The notes: generated by a model not told the origin, from the sequence alone. Counted from the first letter of the stretch, positions 22,266 to 38,170 are shown. The stretch is DNA of 64,000 bases from Panulirus ornatus (GCF_036320965.1 NC_092250.1:9300903-9364902); one strand, 5' to 3'. Numbers and translations are program-made.

Positions 22266-23824
22266 TCTCGTCACGAACCATTACCTACATCTTTCCGGTG
22301 AGTGCCAAGGTCTGGCTTCTCCTGCATTTCTTGAACCGTTAAAGTGAAGACCACAGTTCAAGTGAGGTTTAGAGACACAGTTGAGGAGTGAGTTTGATAG
22401 GGATGGTTGAGTACTAAGGTGTATGTTGAGGTGTAGGGACACAGTTAAGGAGAATATACCTAGCAGGAGTAATAATGCAGAGTCGACACAATGACTGTGA
22501 AAGTGGAAGTTTGCGATAATGATGATCTTATTATCCTGAGGTGTTTCAGCACAGAAGAGGAATAGGTGTGTGACATGGGCGTTTATGTGATGATGTATAC
22601 CGGAGGAGATGTGTGTTATAAGTGTTCAGTTGATGATGTTTTAGTGCATAGCAGAGGAGTTTGTAATAGTGTTGTCAGTATGGTGGGATGTGAGTACAAT
22701 AGTTAGTGAAGGAGTTAGTGTAGTACAGCGTGGTGCATGTACACAGTGCCGGGGTATGCATGACGTTGGATGTTAGTAGGGTAATCACGTACTGAAGGCG
22801 TATATTGGTAACGGGTGTCAGCATGGTCATTACCACAGTGATGTTCAGTGACTCTTATTTTCAGGGATAATGTACGCGCTATACTTTCAGGTGTCCTTAA
22901 TCAGAATGGCTCTGTTATAGTCACAAGAAGAAGGATCTTTAGTGTCTGCCTTCCTTCATGCAACACAGATCTTACCTATCCCTGATATATGTAGTTTCAG
23001 TTTGTCACTTAATCTCCTCTAAGTCTTCAGGATCCTTGTGGTGCATGGACTATAAAGCTGATGTTTTCCAGTTATAAACGAGGTAAATCTAATTCTTTGT
23101 CGAACCTTTGCCACCGAAACACAGAATCTACTATATTAGACCCTCTTCAGCGTTTTATCTAACGGCATGGTCGTTAAATATATGCTAACGGCCAGTCAGT
23201 TGCTGCATTTCAGACATAAATCAATCATACATGCAGCAGCTCTTAGGAAATATGTTGCACTGTGTTGCACTGACTGTGCGTGCACCTGTGGTCTTGAGTT
23301 GTTCCCAACCTGGCGTATTCCCTGTTTACCAGTAAGAGCACAGGACCACAAGATAGCCTCGCTGAGATCTACTTAAATGCTACCGAGTCTAGAGTTGCAG
23401 TTCAACTCCCAAGATCTGTCGTGAAAACTATTAGATTTCTTTTAGTATGTTTATACGTAGTGGTTCATATGTTTGAAGTCATTTTCTTCGTCGCTTTAAC
23501 TTTTAAGGTTAAGTATTTCCTCTGCCAAAGATGCTTTTACGGTAACTCCTAGCAAATGTTTGTTTTGTGATGTATTGTGTTGTTTGTAAATTTTCCTTCA
23601 GGAGATAATAGGATACCTGACCTGTAGTGGTACGAAGGCCATAAAACAGCTGAAACTGGAAATAAGCCAGATAACAACAACTCTACTATACGTTTCGTAT
23701 ACTTCCATTACGTGGCTCTTTCCTATTACACCATTCGTCCTACGTTAGTGCCAACTTTCACTGCAGGTCAGCGGTTTCTTTCTTCTCTCATGTTCGTTCC
23801 AATTTTTAAGCCTGCCCCCCCCCC
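22266..23824. other. Low-copy sequence, no gene recognised
   Basis: Mixed-composition DNA not matching any repeat in the window. A ~200 bp GA/GT-rich part at 22350-22480 has a repeated TAG(A/G)GACACAGTT(G/A)AGGAG motif. No frame looked coding. Confidence 0.5.
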
Positions 23825-24699
<875 letters not shown>

Positions 24700-26264
24700 G
24701 CCTCAGGAACATCCTTCCTTAGTGTCCAGCAGTAATCTGCCAACTTAGAGGGGCTCCACTTTCCTTGGTACTGCTTCTCCATGTCCAGAACGTCCTAGTG
24801 ATATCTTTCGTCGTGCTCATCTCTGAGTACCACAAGATTATCTTGGAAAAAGTCTATGTGAGAGTCTGAAAAGTGAATTTTCAGACACATATTGCACCCC
24901 AGAGCTTTATGTGAAGTCAATAGATCTTTTGCATCACAGTAGTTTTCTGATCTGCAACTTCACAAAATTCTTTGCAAATTCTCGTAAGTGATATAGCCAT
25001 GTAGTTTTTCAATTCTGTTTATATATTCATCGAACTTTTCATCTGGAAGCAGTTCTCTGATCTGTGGTCCTACAAGTATACCCTCCTTGATTTTTGTATC
25101 ACTGATTCTGGGGAATTTATTCCGCGAATATGTGAATCCATGGCCAGTTTTATCCATACCTTTGACGAAGTTCTTTATCAACCAGAGCTTAATATGCAAA
25201 GGAGGCAGATAAATTTTCTCAGGACCAACAAGAGGAGGATTGACGACATTATTCTTCAATGGAATCAGTTCGTTTTGGCAACACGTTCTTTACATAATGA
25301 ATTTTCTTGTCCCGTCTGTCCCACTCACAGAGGAAATAACCGAACTTCATGTAACCAAGTTGCATTCCGAGTAAAAGTGCCACAACCTTTATGTCACCAC
25401 ATACATTCCACTTAAAGTCCCCCATACTTAAGTTTCTTCAAAAAGAAGTTTCATGTTATCAAACGATTCCTTCATGTTAACCGCTTTCAAGCTTACTTTT
25501 GATGAGTCAATAAACAAGATTCATTCATCTGTGTTACATTCGTGGCCAAGCGCCTCCATAACAGAATGAACATCATTGTAAAAACACCAGACCATCTTTG
25601 AGGAAGAAAAATTCTTTGAAAACGACATGGCGATCGCGGTAAAAACAAACTTCAGTTTCATTCTGGAGATGATTCCAGCCGTTTAACCTGGAACCCAAAA
25701 GTTTGGCTTGCTTTTTAGACAAATTTGAATCACTGACGAGATCATCAAGCTCTTGACTCAGGAAATGTGCTTCATTTGAAGAAAAGCTTCAAATTTTTTA
25801 TCCATATTGTCCTCAACGTGGTCTACTTTCTCATAACGAGACTCATTGTCACTCAGTGTCATGTTTCTTGAAGGCTCTGGCACAAGTAACTCCTGACTGT
25901 GAGGTACTGACCTCATAGGAGATGGTGAATTACGATGTTTAACAGCATGCTTGGCTTTTGGTGTTATTCATATTTTTCAGGCAGAAGTAGCAATACGAAG
26001 CGTGATCTTTGGATTCTCTCCAAACCATAGGAATGGCAAAGGTATACGGCGTGAACCTTTTTCCCATGTTGTGAGAAGCGTGACACATGTGACTCAATAA
26101 ATATGGGGGGGAGGCCTTTTATCCTGGTCATCCACTTTGCCTCTAAAGTAATGCTCATAGCATGTTTTTAATGAGAGTGTGAAAGACCGTTTTTGTGATA
26201 TGAATGTTAGTTCACCGCAGATGTAGCAGAAAGAATTCGGACAATTTACACAGTTTCTCGGCAT
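24700..26264 (-). pseudogene. Pseudogene of a multicopy invertebrate protein family of unknown function
   Basis: Reading the minus strand from 26264: a Cys-rich N-terminus (CVNCPNSFCYICGE, then KTCYEHYFRGKVDDQDK), AIPMVWRESKDH, then LVSDSNLSKKQAKLLGSRL, FYRDRH, VMEALGH, LFIDSSKVSLKAVN, FLCEWDRRDKK, an open stretch (25259-24960) with LPPLHIKLWLIKNFVKGMDK, FPRISDTKIKEG and VGPQIRELL, and finally DSHIDFF, DEHDERYH, MEKQYQGKWSP and LADYCWTLRKD near 24710. I recognise this order of motifs from uncharacterised multicopy proteins in arthropod and cnidarian genomes, which suggests a transposon-borne or amplified gene; I know no established function. Frameshifts and several stops (for example TAG after DERYH) show it is dead. 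No introns are visible. Confidence 0.7.
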
Positions 26265-26739
26265 TATAATGGTGTATGGGGTTTCAGCATAACACTTGAA
26301 TACACAAAAGTACAATCTGTCAATAGAGTTGAAAAGACATATCTTTTTTGAGTTCTAGCCAGTAGCTAACAAAGAACTGATACTCAGGAGTGGGCATGTT
26401 TGAATGTCCCAACATTTCCAGCAGTGTTCCTTCAGGCCCCAGCTGGTGACTCATTTTTCTAGACTTGTGCTTTTAGAAAATACACCTGTGTTTTTTAAAC
26501 TTTTTGTTTGAAATGCTCCGTAAAGCACTAGTACATGCATACTGTACGTTATGGTATATGAGTATACTGGAACAAAAATCTATGCTTGCTCGAAAAATTC
26601 TGAAAACATATTTGGATTTAGCGTGCGAATATACATAAGAAACAAATTTCTTTTTCCATGTGACAAAATCTTTGTTTACCAGTGTATCTGGCTGTATGAC
26701 TAAATGTCATGTAATCTCTTGCTATGGGTTGTATACAGT
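26265..26739. other. AT-rich sequence upstream of the pseudogene
   Basis: No repeat or gene recognised. It may include the original 5' flank of the pseudogene. Confidence 0.45.
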
Positions 26740-28235
26740 AAACTGAAAATATTTACCCCTAACGCTTCACACGCCCAGGTAGAGCCCACTGACAGCACGT
26801 CGACCTCTTTTAACCACATTGTTCCAATCAACTCTATCACATGTACGCCTTTTGCCCGCCAGCATGTTCAGGCCCAGATCGCACAAAATCTTTTTCACTC
26901 CGTCCTTCCATTTACAATTGACTCTCCTCTTCTCCTTGTTCCTTCCACTTCTCACATATATCTTCGTCGCTATTCTTTCCTCATTCATTCTCTCTATATT
27001 TCTAAAGCATTTCAACATACTCTCTTCAGCTCTCTCAACCACAATCTTTTCATCACCACACCTTTCATGACTTACTAGGTCGAGCCACCTCACATCACAT
27101 ATTGTCTTAAACATTTAATTTCTGACAAAACCACCCTCCTCCTCATGGCCTTATCCTCTTCTTCTTGTTCCTTCCACTTCTCACATATATCTTCGTCCCT
27201 ATCCTTTCCTCATTCATTCTCTCTATATTTCTAAAGCATTTCAACTCACTCTCTTCTGCTCTCTCAACCACAACCTTTTCATTGCCACACCTTTCATGAC
27301 TTACTAGGTCAAGCCACCTCACATCATATAGTTTTAAACATTCAATTTCCGACAAAACCACACTCTTCCTCATAACCTTATCAATAGCCCATTCCCTCCA
27401 TCCGTATAATGTTCTTTGGATTACTAAATCCTCAAACTTATCCATTTTTCCATCCAAGGTAAAGTTCTCTCCTTCCACACATTCTTCAGTACTTCCAGAA
27501 CCTTTACCCCTACTCCCACCCGATGACTCATTTTCGCTTCCATGGTTCCATTCGCTGCGATATCCATTCCTCCTCTCCCAGGTATCTAAAACACTTTTCT
27601 TTCTCTATTTTTTCTCCTTTCAAGCCACAACCTCAACTAACTTATCCCTCAACCCTATTGAATCTAATAACCTTGCTTTTATTCACAGGTACTCTAAAAT
27701 TCTTCTTTTCACACATCTTCCAAACTCAATCACCAATTTCTGAAGTTCCTCGATCGAAGCCACCAGCGCTGTCTCATCGGCAAACGACAATTGACTCATT
27801 TCCTAAGCCACCTTATTTGCTACAGTCTGTATACTCCCCCCTCTCTCCAATACTTGCGTATTTACCACCCTAACCAACCCTTCTATAAACAAACTGATCA
27901 ACCATGGTGACATCACACACCCCTGGTGAAGGTCAACTCTCATTAGGAACCATTCACTTTCTCCCAATTTACATCCATGACTTACACCCTGGATAAAAAC
28001 TTCTCACTGCTTCTAGAAGCTTTTCTGCAACACAAGGCATTTCTGTCAACACTGTCACATGCTTTGTGCAGATCCATAAATTCCACATACAAATCCATTT
28101 GTTATTTTAAGTACTTTCACATATTCTTTAAAGCAAACACTTGATCCACATGTCCACACTTCTGAAACCCAGTCTGCTGCTCTGTACTTGCCTTCACCCT
28201 CTCAATCAATACCCTCCTATACAACTTATCAGGCA
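26740..28235 (-). mobile_element. Divergent RTE-like LINE copy K with an internal tandem duplication
   Basis: A more diverged subfamily: the C-terminal frame (27114-26767) reads FRNIERMNEERIATKIYVRSGR and WKDGVKKIL where the main family has [23 protein letters not shown] second, near-identical block follows (27478-27143), so about 230 bp is tandemly duplicated with the junction near 27160. The reverse transcriptase core is present to 28235, where it is cut; the endonuclease is missing. Confidence 0.8.
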
Positions 28236-28312
28236 TAGGGATTCCGGGTTCGATCTTGTCTGTTAGATGTTTGTATGATATATGGAAGTGCGCTTTCATA
28301 TGCACTATATTC

Positions 28313-28315
<3 letters not shown>
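28236..28315 (+). mobile_element. tRNA-derived SINE, 3' fragment
   Basis: Begins at the B box (CCGGGTTCGATC) and continues through GTTTGTATGATATATGGAAG and TTTCATATGCACTATATTCG, matching the 3' two-fifths of the SINE at 38,427-38,620. The A box is missing. Confidence 0.75.

Positions 28316-28404
<89 letters not shown>
28316..28404. repeat. (TA)n array
   Basis: Joins the SINE 3' end to the left arm of the Penelope palindrome. Confidence 0.95.
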
Positions 28405-28407
<3 letters not shown>

Positions 28408-28782
28408 TATTCCTATGAGTCCACGGGGAAAATGAAACACGGAAAGTTCCCAAGTGCACTTTCGTGTAATAATCACATCATCAGGGGAGACACAACAGAG
28501 AAATATTACAGTCAGTTGATATACATCGAAGAGACGAAGCTAGGACGCCATTTGGTAAACATGTGATTGTCCAAAACATGTTTTGGACAATCACATGTTT
28601 ACCAAATGGCGTCCTAGCTTCGTCTCTTCGATGTATATCAACTGACTGTTATATTTCTCTCTTGTGTCTCCCCTGATGATGTGATTATTACACGAAAGTG
28701 CACTTGGGAACTTTTCGTGTTTCATTTTCCCCGTGGACTCATAGGAATATCTTGATCACAGGCAAAATTGTGATCCTTTCCC
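28405..28782. mobile_element. Palindromic pair of Penelope-like element termini
   Basis: Two terminal regions of the Penelope-like element, one minus (28405-28578) and one plus (28579-28752), meet at CAAAACATGTTTTG with no spacer and match over about 170 bp per arm with only a few mismatches. The plus arm continues to 28782 with CACAGGCAAAATTGTGATCC, which corresponds to the leader next to the element's first codons at 59,441. The same terminus follows the GIY-YIG frame at 60,050-60,210. Confidence 0.8.

Positions 28783-28874
<92 letters not shown>
28783..28874. repeat. (TA)n array
   Basis: Connects the Penelope leader to the 3' end of LINE copy L, with one TACATA interruption. Confidence 0.95.
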
Positions 28875-28877
<3 letters not shown>

Positions 28878-29719
28878 CATTTTGCTTTGTCTCTGTCTCC
28901 CGCGTTTGCGAGGTAGCGCAAGGAAACAGACGAAAGAAATGGCCCAACCCACCCACATACACATGTATATACATACACGTCCACACACGCAAATATACAT
29001 ACCTATACATCTCAATGTACACATATATATACACACACGGACACATACATATATACCCATGCACACAATTCACACTGTCTGCCTTTATTCATTCCCATCG
29101 CCACCTCGCCACACATGGAATACCATCCCCCTCCCCCCTCATGTGTGCGAGGTAGCGCTAGAAAAAGATACCAAAGGCCCCATTCGTTCACACTCAGTCT
29201 CTAGCTGTCATGCAATAATGCCCGAAACCACAGCTCCCTTTCCACATCCAGGCCCCACACAACTTTCCATGGTTTACCCCAGACGCTTCACATGCCCTGA
29301 TTCAATCCACTGACAGCACGTCAACCCCGGTATACCACATCGATCCAATTCACTCTATTCCTTGCCCGCCTTTCACCCTCCTGCATGTTCAGGCCCCAAT
29401 CACTCAAAATCTTTTTCACTCCATCTTTCCACCTCCAATTTGGTCTCCCACTTCTCCTCGTTCCCTCCACCTCCGACATATATATCCTCTTGGTGAATCT
29501 TTCCTCACTCATTCTCTCCATGTGACCAAACCATTTCAAAACACCCTCTTCTGCTCTCTCAACCACGCTCTTTTTATCTCCACACATCTCTCTTACCCTT
29601 ACATTACTTACTCGATCAAACCACCTCACACCACACATTGTCCTCAAACATCTCATTTTCAGCACATCCACCCTCCTGCGCACAACTCTATCCATAGCCC
29701 ACGCCTCGCAACCATAAAA

Positions 29720-29722
<3 letters not shown>
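28875..29722 (-). mobile_element. RTE-like LINE copy L, 3' part
   Basis: Long-form 3' UTR (28880-29320) and an open C-terminal frame (29321-29720) from [13 protein letters not shown] to DVVYRG. It is truncated at 29722 by (TA)n, inside the codons for LYGCEAW. Confidence 0.85.

Positions 29723-29767
<45 letters not shown>
29723..29767. repeat. (TA)n array
   Basis: Separates copies L and M, which are both minus and of clearly different age. Confidence 0.95.
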
Positions 29768-29771
<4 letters not shown>

Positions 29772-31544
29772 AACGCTCTCTCTTTCCACACATTCTTCGT
29801 TGCCTTCCAGAACCTTCCCCCCTACCCCACCCTAAAAATCATTTCCGCTTCCATTGTTTCATCTCATGCTAAGTCCACTCCCAATACCTAAAGCACTTCA
29901 CATCTCTAATTTTCTCTATTCAAACTTACATCAAAATTAATTTGTCCCGGAACCCTACTGATCCTAATAACCTTGCTTTTATTCACATTTAGTCTCAACT
30001 TTCTCTTTTCATGCACTTTACCAAACTCAGTTACCAACCGCTGCAGAACCACACATCCTCTACCACTTCTGAAACTACGGTGCTCTTCCCCAGTCTGATG
30101 CCTACATCCTCTCAATCAGTGCCCTCCCATATATATTCCCAAGAACACTCAACAAACTTATGCCTCTGTAGTTTGAACACTCACTTTTTCTCCTTTGCCT
30201 TTGTACGATGGCACTATGCATGGAGTCCGCCAATCCTCAGGCATTTAACTATTGTGCATACATACGGTGAATATACTTACCAACCAATCAACAACATAGT
30301 CATCCCCATTTTTGATAGATTCCACTGCAAAACCATCCAAACTTGCCGCCTTGCCGGATTTCATCTTCCGGAAAGCTTTCACTACCTCTTCTCTCTTCAT
30401 CAAACCGTTCTCCCTGACCCTCTCACCTAGCACACCGCCCCAGCCAAAACACCTTAAATCTGCCACTCTATCATCAAACACATTCAACAAACCCGCAAAA
30501 TACTCACTCCCAGCCATTTGCACTACTTTCTTGCAAGTATCGTCCAAACGTCTGTCTTTTCTCTCTCACTAATAACCTTAGTTCTTCATCCCACCAATCA
30601 CTACCCTTTCTAATCTCCCCACCTCCTACCTTTCTTATGCCACATGCATCTTTTGCGCAGGCCATCACTGATTCCTTGAATACATTTCATTCTTCACCCA
30701 CTTCTCCCACGTCATTTGCTCTCACCTTTTGCCATTCTACACTCAATCTCTCCTGGTACTTCCTCACTCAAATCTCCTTTCCAAGGTCACTTATTCTCAC
30801 CACTCTCTTCTCTCCAACGCTCTCTCTTCTTTTCTGAAAACCTCTTCCGCAGATACTCAACCGAGATCCCTTCAGCTGCCATTCTTAGCACATTAACATC
30901 CAAAAGTCTCTCTTTTACATGCCTATCAATTAACACGAAAACTTTTAATGCCTTTTGACCATCTCTCCTACTCACATATATACTTATGTATATCTCTCTT
31001 TTTGAACTAGGTATTCCCAATCAACAGTCCTTTTTCAGCAAACAAGTCCACAAGATCTTCAACATTTCCATTTACAACACCGAACACCCCATGTACACCA
31101 ATTATAACATTAACTGCCTCATCACTCACCTTCGCATTCATATTACCCATCACTATAACCCGGTCTCGTGCATCAAAGTTGCTAACACAGTGACGCAGCT
31201 GCTTGCCTTTCATGATCTTTCCTCTCATAAAGCAAGAGTAATCACCCATCTCTCTCCATCCACTTTCAGTTCTGCCTATATTAATCTAGAATTTACTTCT
31301 TTATCCTCTATCACATACTCCCACAACTACTGCCTTAGGAGTAGTGCTACTCCTTCCTTAGCTCTTGTTCTCTCAACAACCCCTGACTTTACCCACAAGA
31401 CTTTCCCAAACCACTATTCCCTTTTACCCTTGAACTTCGTTTCACTCAGAGCTAGGACATCCACGTTTCTTTCCTAACACATACTACCTATCTCTCCTCT
31501 CGTCTCATCGTGGTTATATCCAAATACATCCAGACACCCCAATC

Positions 31545-31549
<5 letters not shown>
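29768..31549 (-). mobile_element. RTE-like LINE copy M, old, with large deletions
   Basis: Pieces of the C-terminal region, reverse transcriptase (MKSGKAASLDGFAVE at about 30360), linker and endonuclease (GNMNAKVSDEAVN at about 31140) remain in order, with a core deletion near 30045 and others. It ends at ATTGGGGTGTCTGGATG near the start of the ORF, where a (TA)n array takes over. Confidence 0.8.
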
Positions 31550-31619
<70 letters not shown>

Positions 31620-31643
31620 TTATATATATATATATATATATAT
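31550..31643. repeat. (TA)n array with TGTATTTA interruptions
   Basis: Three TA blocks separated by TGTATTTA, the same octamer that begins the adjoining LINE sequence (TGTATTTAGGG), as if the LINE edge had been copied into the array. Confidence 0.9.
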
Positions 31644-33982
<2,339 letters not shown>

Positions 33983-34219
33983 TATCCCTAGGGATAGGGG
34001 AGAAAGAAAACTTCCCACGTATTCCCTGCGTGTCGTAGAAGGCGACTAAAAGGGGAGGGAGCGGGGGCTGTAAATCCTCCCCTTCTCTTTTTTTTTTTTT
34101 AATTTTCCAAAAGAAGGAACAGAGAAGGGGGCCAGGTGAGGATATTCCCTCAGAGGCCCAGTCCTCTGTTCTTCACGCTACCTTGCTAACGCGGGAAATG
34201 GCGAATAGTTTGAAAGAAA

Positions 34220-34221
<2 letters not shown>
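33983..34221 (+). mobile_element. Short LINE-derived repeat, copy 3
   Basis: Full length, from CCCTAGGGATAGGGG to GCGAATAGTTTGAAAG. Retains all hairpins and the GCCAGGTGAGG site. Confidence 0.85.

Positions 34222-34276
<55 letters not shown>
34222..34276. repeat. (TA)n array
   Basis: Joins short-repeat copy 3 to LINE copy P. Confidence 0.95.
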
Positions 34277-37200
34277 GGTAGTATGTTTGAGGAAAGGTAC
34301 CTGGATGTTTTGACTCTGAGTGAAACGAAGCTCAAGGGTAAAGGGGAAGAGTTGTTTGGGAATGTCTTGGGAGTAAAGTCAGGGGTCAGTGAGAGGACAA
34401 GAGCAAGGGAAGGAGTAGCACTGCTCCTGAAACAGGAGTGATGGGAGTACGTGATAGAGTATAAGAAAGTAGGCTCTAGATTGATATGGGTAAAACTGAA
34501 AGTGGATGGAGAGAGATGGGTGATTATTGGTGCATATGCACGTGGGCATGAGAAGAAAGATCATGAGAGGCAAGTGTTTTGGGAGCAGCTGAGTGAGTGT
34601 GTTAGTAGTTTTGATGCACGTAACCGAGTTATAGTGATGGGTGATTTGAATGCAAAGGTGAGTAATGTGGCAGTTGAGGGAATTATTGGTGTACATGGGC
34701 TGTTCAGTGTTGTAAATGTAAATGGTGAAGAGCTTGTAGATTTATGCGCTGAAAAAGGACTGGTGATTGGAGATACCTGGTTTTAAAAAGAGAGATATAC
34801 ATAAGTATACGTATGTAAGTAGGAGAGATGGCTAGAGAGCGTTATTGGATTACGTGTTAACTGATAGGCGGGCGTAAGAAAGAATTATGGATGTTAATGT
34901 GCTGAGAGGGTGAAGAGAGTGGTGAAGAGAGTGGTGAGAGTAACTGAGCTTGGGAAGGAAACTTGTGTGAGGAAGTACCAGGAGAGACTGAGTACAGAAT
35001 GGAATAAAAGTGAGAACAAAGGACGTAAAGGGAGTAGGGAAGTAATAGGATGTATTTAGGGAAGCAATGATGGCTTGTGCAAAAGGTGCTTGTGGCATGA
35101 GAAGCGTGGGAGGTGGACGGTTTGGAAAGAGTAGTAAGTGGTGAGATGAAGAATTAAAATTATTCGTGAAAGAGAAGATAGAGGCATTTGGACGATTTTA
35201 GCTGGTAAATAATGCAAATCACTGGGAGATATATAAAAGAAAGAGGCAGGAGGTCAAGAGAAAGGTGCAAGAGATGAAAAAGACGGCAAATGAAAGTTGA
35301 GGTGAGAGAGAGTATCATTAAATTTTAGGGAGAATAAAAAGACATTTTGGAAGGAGGTAAATAGAATGCGTAAGACAAGGGAACAGATTGGAACATCAGT
35401 GAAGGGGGCTGGTGGAGAGGTGATAACAAGTAGTGGTGATGTGAGGAGATGGAGTGAATATTTTCAAGGTTTATTAAATGTGTTTGATAATTGAATGGCA
35501 GATATATGGTGTTATGGTCGAGGTGGTGTGCAAAGTGAGAGGGTTAGGGAGAATTATTTGGCAAATATAGAATAGGTAGTTAAAGCTTTCCGGCAAGGCA
35601 GCGAGTTTTGGATGGTAATGCAGTGGAATTTATTAAAAAAAGTGGGTGACTGAATTGTTGACTGGTTGGTGAGGATATTCCAAATATGTATGGTTCATGG
35701 TGAAGTGCCTGAGGATTGGTAGAATACACGCATAGTGCCATTGTACAAAGGTAAAGAGGAAAAAGGTGAGTGCTCAAATTACAGAGGTATAAGTTTGTTG
35801 AGTTTTCCTGGAAAATTATATGGTAGGATATTGATTGAAAGGGTGAAGGCATATACAGAGCATCAGATTGGGGAAGAGCAGTGTGGTTTCAGAAGTGGTA
35901 GAGCATGTGTGGATGAGATGTTTGCTTTGAAGAATGTATGTGAGAAATACTTAGAAAAGCAAATGGATTTGAATGTAGCATTGACACCTGGAGAAGGCAT
36001 ATGATAGAGTTAGTAGATATGCTTTGCGGAACTAAATAAGAATATATAGTGTGGGAGGCAAGTTGTTAGAAGCAGTGAAGAGTTTTTATCGAGGATGTAA
36101 GGCATGTCTACGAGTAGGAAGAGAAGAAAGTGATTATTTCTCAGTGAATGTCGGTTTGCAGCAGGGGTGCGTGATGTCTCCATGGTTATTTAATTTATTT
36201 AAGGATGGGGTTGTTAGGGAGGTGAATGCAAGAGTTTTGGAAAGAGGGGCAAGTATGCAGTTTGTTGTGGATGATAGAGCTTGGGAAGTGAGTTAGTTGT
36301 TCTTCTCTAATGATACAGTGCTAGTAGCTGATTCGGGCAAGAAACTGCAGAAGCTCGTGACTGAGTTTGGTAAAGTGTATGTAAGAAGAAAGCTGAGAGT
36401 GAATGTGAATAAGAGCAAGGTTATTAGGTACAGTAGGATTGAGGGACATGTCAATTGGGAGGTAAGTTTGAATGGAAGAAAACTGGAGGAAGTGAAGTGT
36501 TTTAGATATCTGGGAGTGGATTTGGCAGCGGATGGAACCATGGAAGCGAAAGTGAGTCATCGGATGTAGGAGGAGGAGAAGGTTCTGGGAGCGTTGAAAA
36601 ATGTGTGGATGGCGAGAAAGGTATCTCAAAAAGGAAAAATAGGTATGTTTGAAGGAATAGTCGTTTCGACAATGTTGTATGGTTGCGAGGCGTGGGCTAT
36701 AGATAGAGTTGTGCTGAGGAGGGTGGATGTCCTGGAAATATGATATTTGAGGAAAATATATGATGTGATGTGGTTTGATCGATTAAGTAATGAAAGTGTA
36801 AGAGAGATGTGTGGTAATGAAAAGAATGCGGTTAAGAGAGCAGAAGAGGTTGTTTTGAAAAGGTTTGGTCACATGGAAAGAATGAGTGAGGAAAGATTGA
36901 CAAGAGGATATATGTTTCAGAGGTGGAGGGAACGAGGAGAGGTGGGAGACAAAACTGGAGGTGGAAAGATGCAGTGAAAAGATGTTGAGTGATCGGAGCA
37001 TGAACATGCAGGAGGGTGAAAGGCGTGCAAGTAATAGAGTGAATTGGATCGATGTGGTATACCGGGGTCGACGTGTTGTCAATGGATACAACCAGGGTAT
37101 GCGAAGAGTCTGGGGTAAACTAATCAAAGTTTTGTGGGGCCTGGAAGTGGAAAGGGAGCTGTTGTTTCGGTGCATTATGTATGATAGCTTCAGACTGAGT

Positions 37201-37360
37201 GTAAACGAATGTGGGCTTTGTTGTCTTTTCCTAGTGCTAACTCACGCACATGCGGGGGTAGGGGGTTGTCATTTCATGTGTGGCGGGGTGGCGACGTAAA
37301 TTAATAAGGGCAGACAGTATGAATTATGTACACGTGTATAAATGTATATGTCTGTGTGTA
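34277..37360 (+). mobile_element. RTE-like LINE copy P, long but decayed
   Basis: Begins at GGTAGTATGTTTGAGG, about at the N-terminus of the endonuclease (no 5' UTR), and runs through endonuclease, linker, reverse transcriptase and C-terminus into the long 3' UTR, ending at its internal TA tract. Open pieces: 34277-34441, 34451-34786 (GDLNAKVSN), 35735-36004, 36051-36296 (LQQGCVMSP) and 36297-36569. Dozens of substitutions and frame breaks. Confidence 0.85.
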
Positions 37361-37462
37361 TATATATGTATAAATGTGTATATATGTATATATATGCATA
37401 TATGTATATATGTGTATATATGTATATATGTGTATATACGTATATATGTGTATATAAGTGTG

Positions 37463-37540
<78 letters not shown>
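37361..37540. repeat. Mixed (TA)/(TG) microsatellite
   Basis: Grades from TATATGTG-type imperfect units into a pure TA array; apparently an expansion of the TA/TG-rich tract of copy P's 3' UTR. Confidence 0.9.
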
Positions 37541-37543
<3 letters not shown>

Positions 37544-37778
37544 CTTCCTTTTTCTTTTAAACTATTCGCCATCTCCCGCGTTAGCGAGGTAGCGTTAAGA
37601 ACAGAGGACTGGGCCTTCTTTGGAATATCCTCACCTGGCCCCCTCTGTTCCTTCTTTTGGAAAATTAAAAAAAAAAGGGGAGGATTTCCAGCAACCCGCT
37701 CCCTCCCCTTTAAGTCGCCTTCTACGACACGCAGGGAATACGTGGGAAGTATTCTTAATCCCCTATCCCCAGGGATTA
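37541..37778 (-). mobile_element. Short LINE-derived repeat, copy 4
   Basis: Full-length minus copy between two TA-rich arrays. It carries the CTTCTTTGGAATATCC variant in its centre, shared with the copy at 38,667, so both belong to one subtype. Confidence 0.85.
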
Positions 37779-37805
37779 TATATATAGATATATATATACA
37801 TATGA

Positions 37806-37857
<52 letters not shown>

Positions 37858-37893
37858 ATATATGTATGTATATATATATATACATATATGTAT
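37779..37893. repeat. (TA)n array with ATGTATG and TACATA interruptions
   Basis: Lies between the 5' end of short-repeat copy 4 and the 3' end of the first SINE. Confidence 0.9.
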
Positions 37894-38170
37894 ATCATAC
37901 AAACCTCCAACAGCCAGGATCGAACCCGGGACCCCTGTGCAAAAGCCAGGCACGCTAACCGCTAGGCTATGGGACTGTATAATAGGAAACAACTATTCGA
38001 ATACTAAGTACTCGAATACCCTTCGTCTCACAATGGTGAGCAACGGGGTCTATACTGGTTATTTCCGTACAGACGCACATAGCCAGCTGATAGCGTTTTA
38101 CCGAACCTAACTGTACAACGCGGAGGTATATGAATACGAATAAAGTGCATATGAACGCGCACCTTCATAG
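37894..38170 (-). mobile_element. tRNA-derived SINE, unit 1
   Basis: On the minus strand it has TAGCCTAGCGGTTAGCG (A-box-like), an anticodon-like loop in GCCTGGCTTTTGCACAGG, and GGGTTCGATCC (B box), preceded by a ~190 bp unrelated head containing GAGTACTTAGTATTCG. It is in head-to-tail tandem with unit 2, with a period of 277 bp. Expected to be transcribed by RNA polymerase III if active. Confidence 0.75.

Noticed and set aside
21358..22342. Several overlapping frames in the pyrimidine-rich tract
   Set aside because: Open only because C/T-rich sequence lacks stop codons on that strand; low-complexity peptides.
23167..23376. 69-codon frame with several Cys residues
   Set aside because: No recognisable domain, no splice or initiation support; length within chance.
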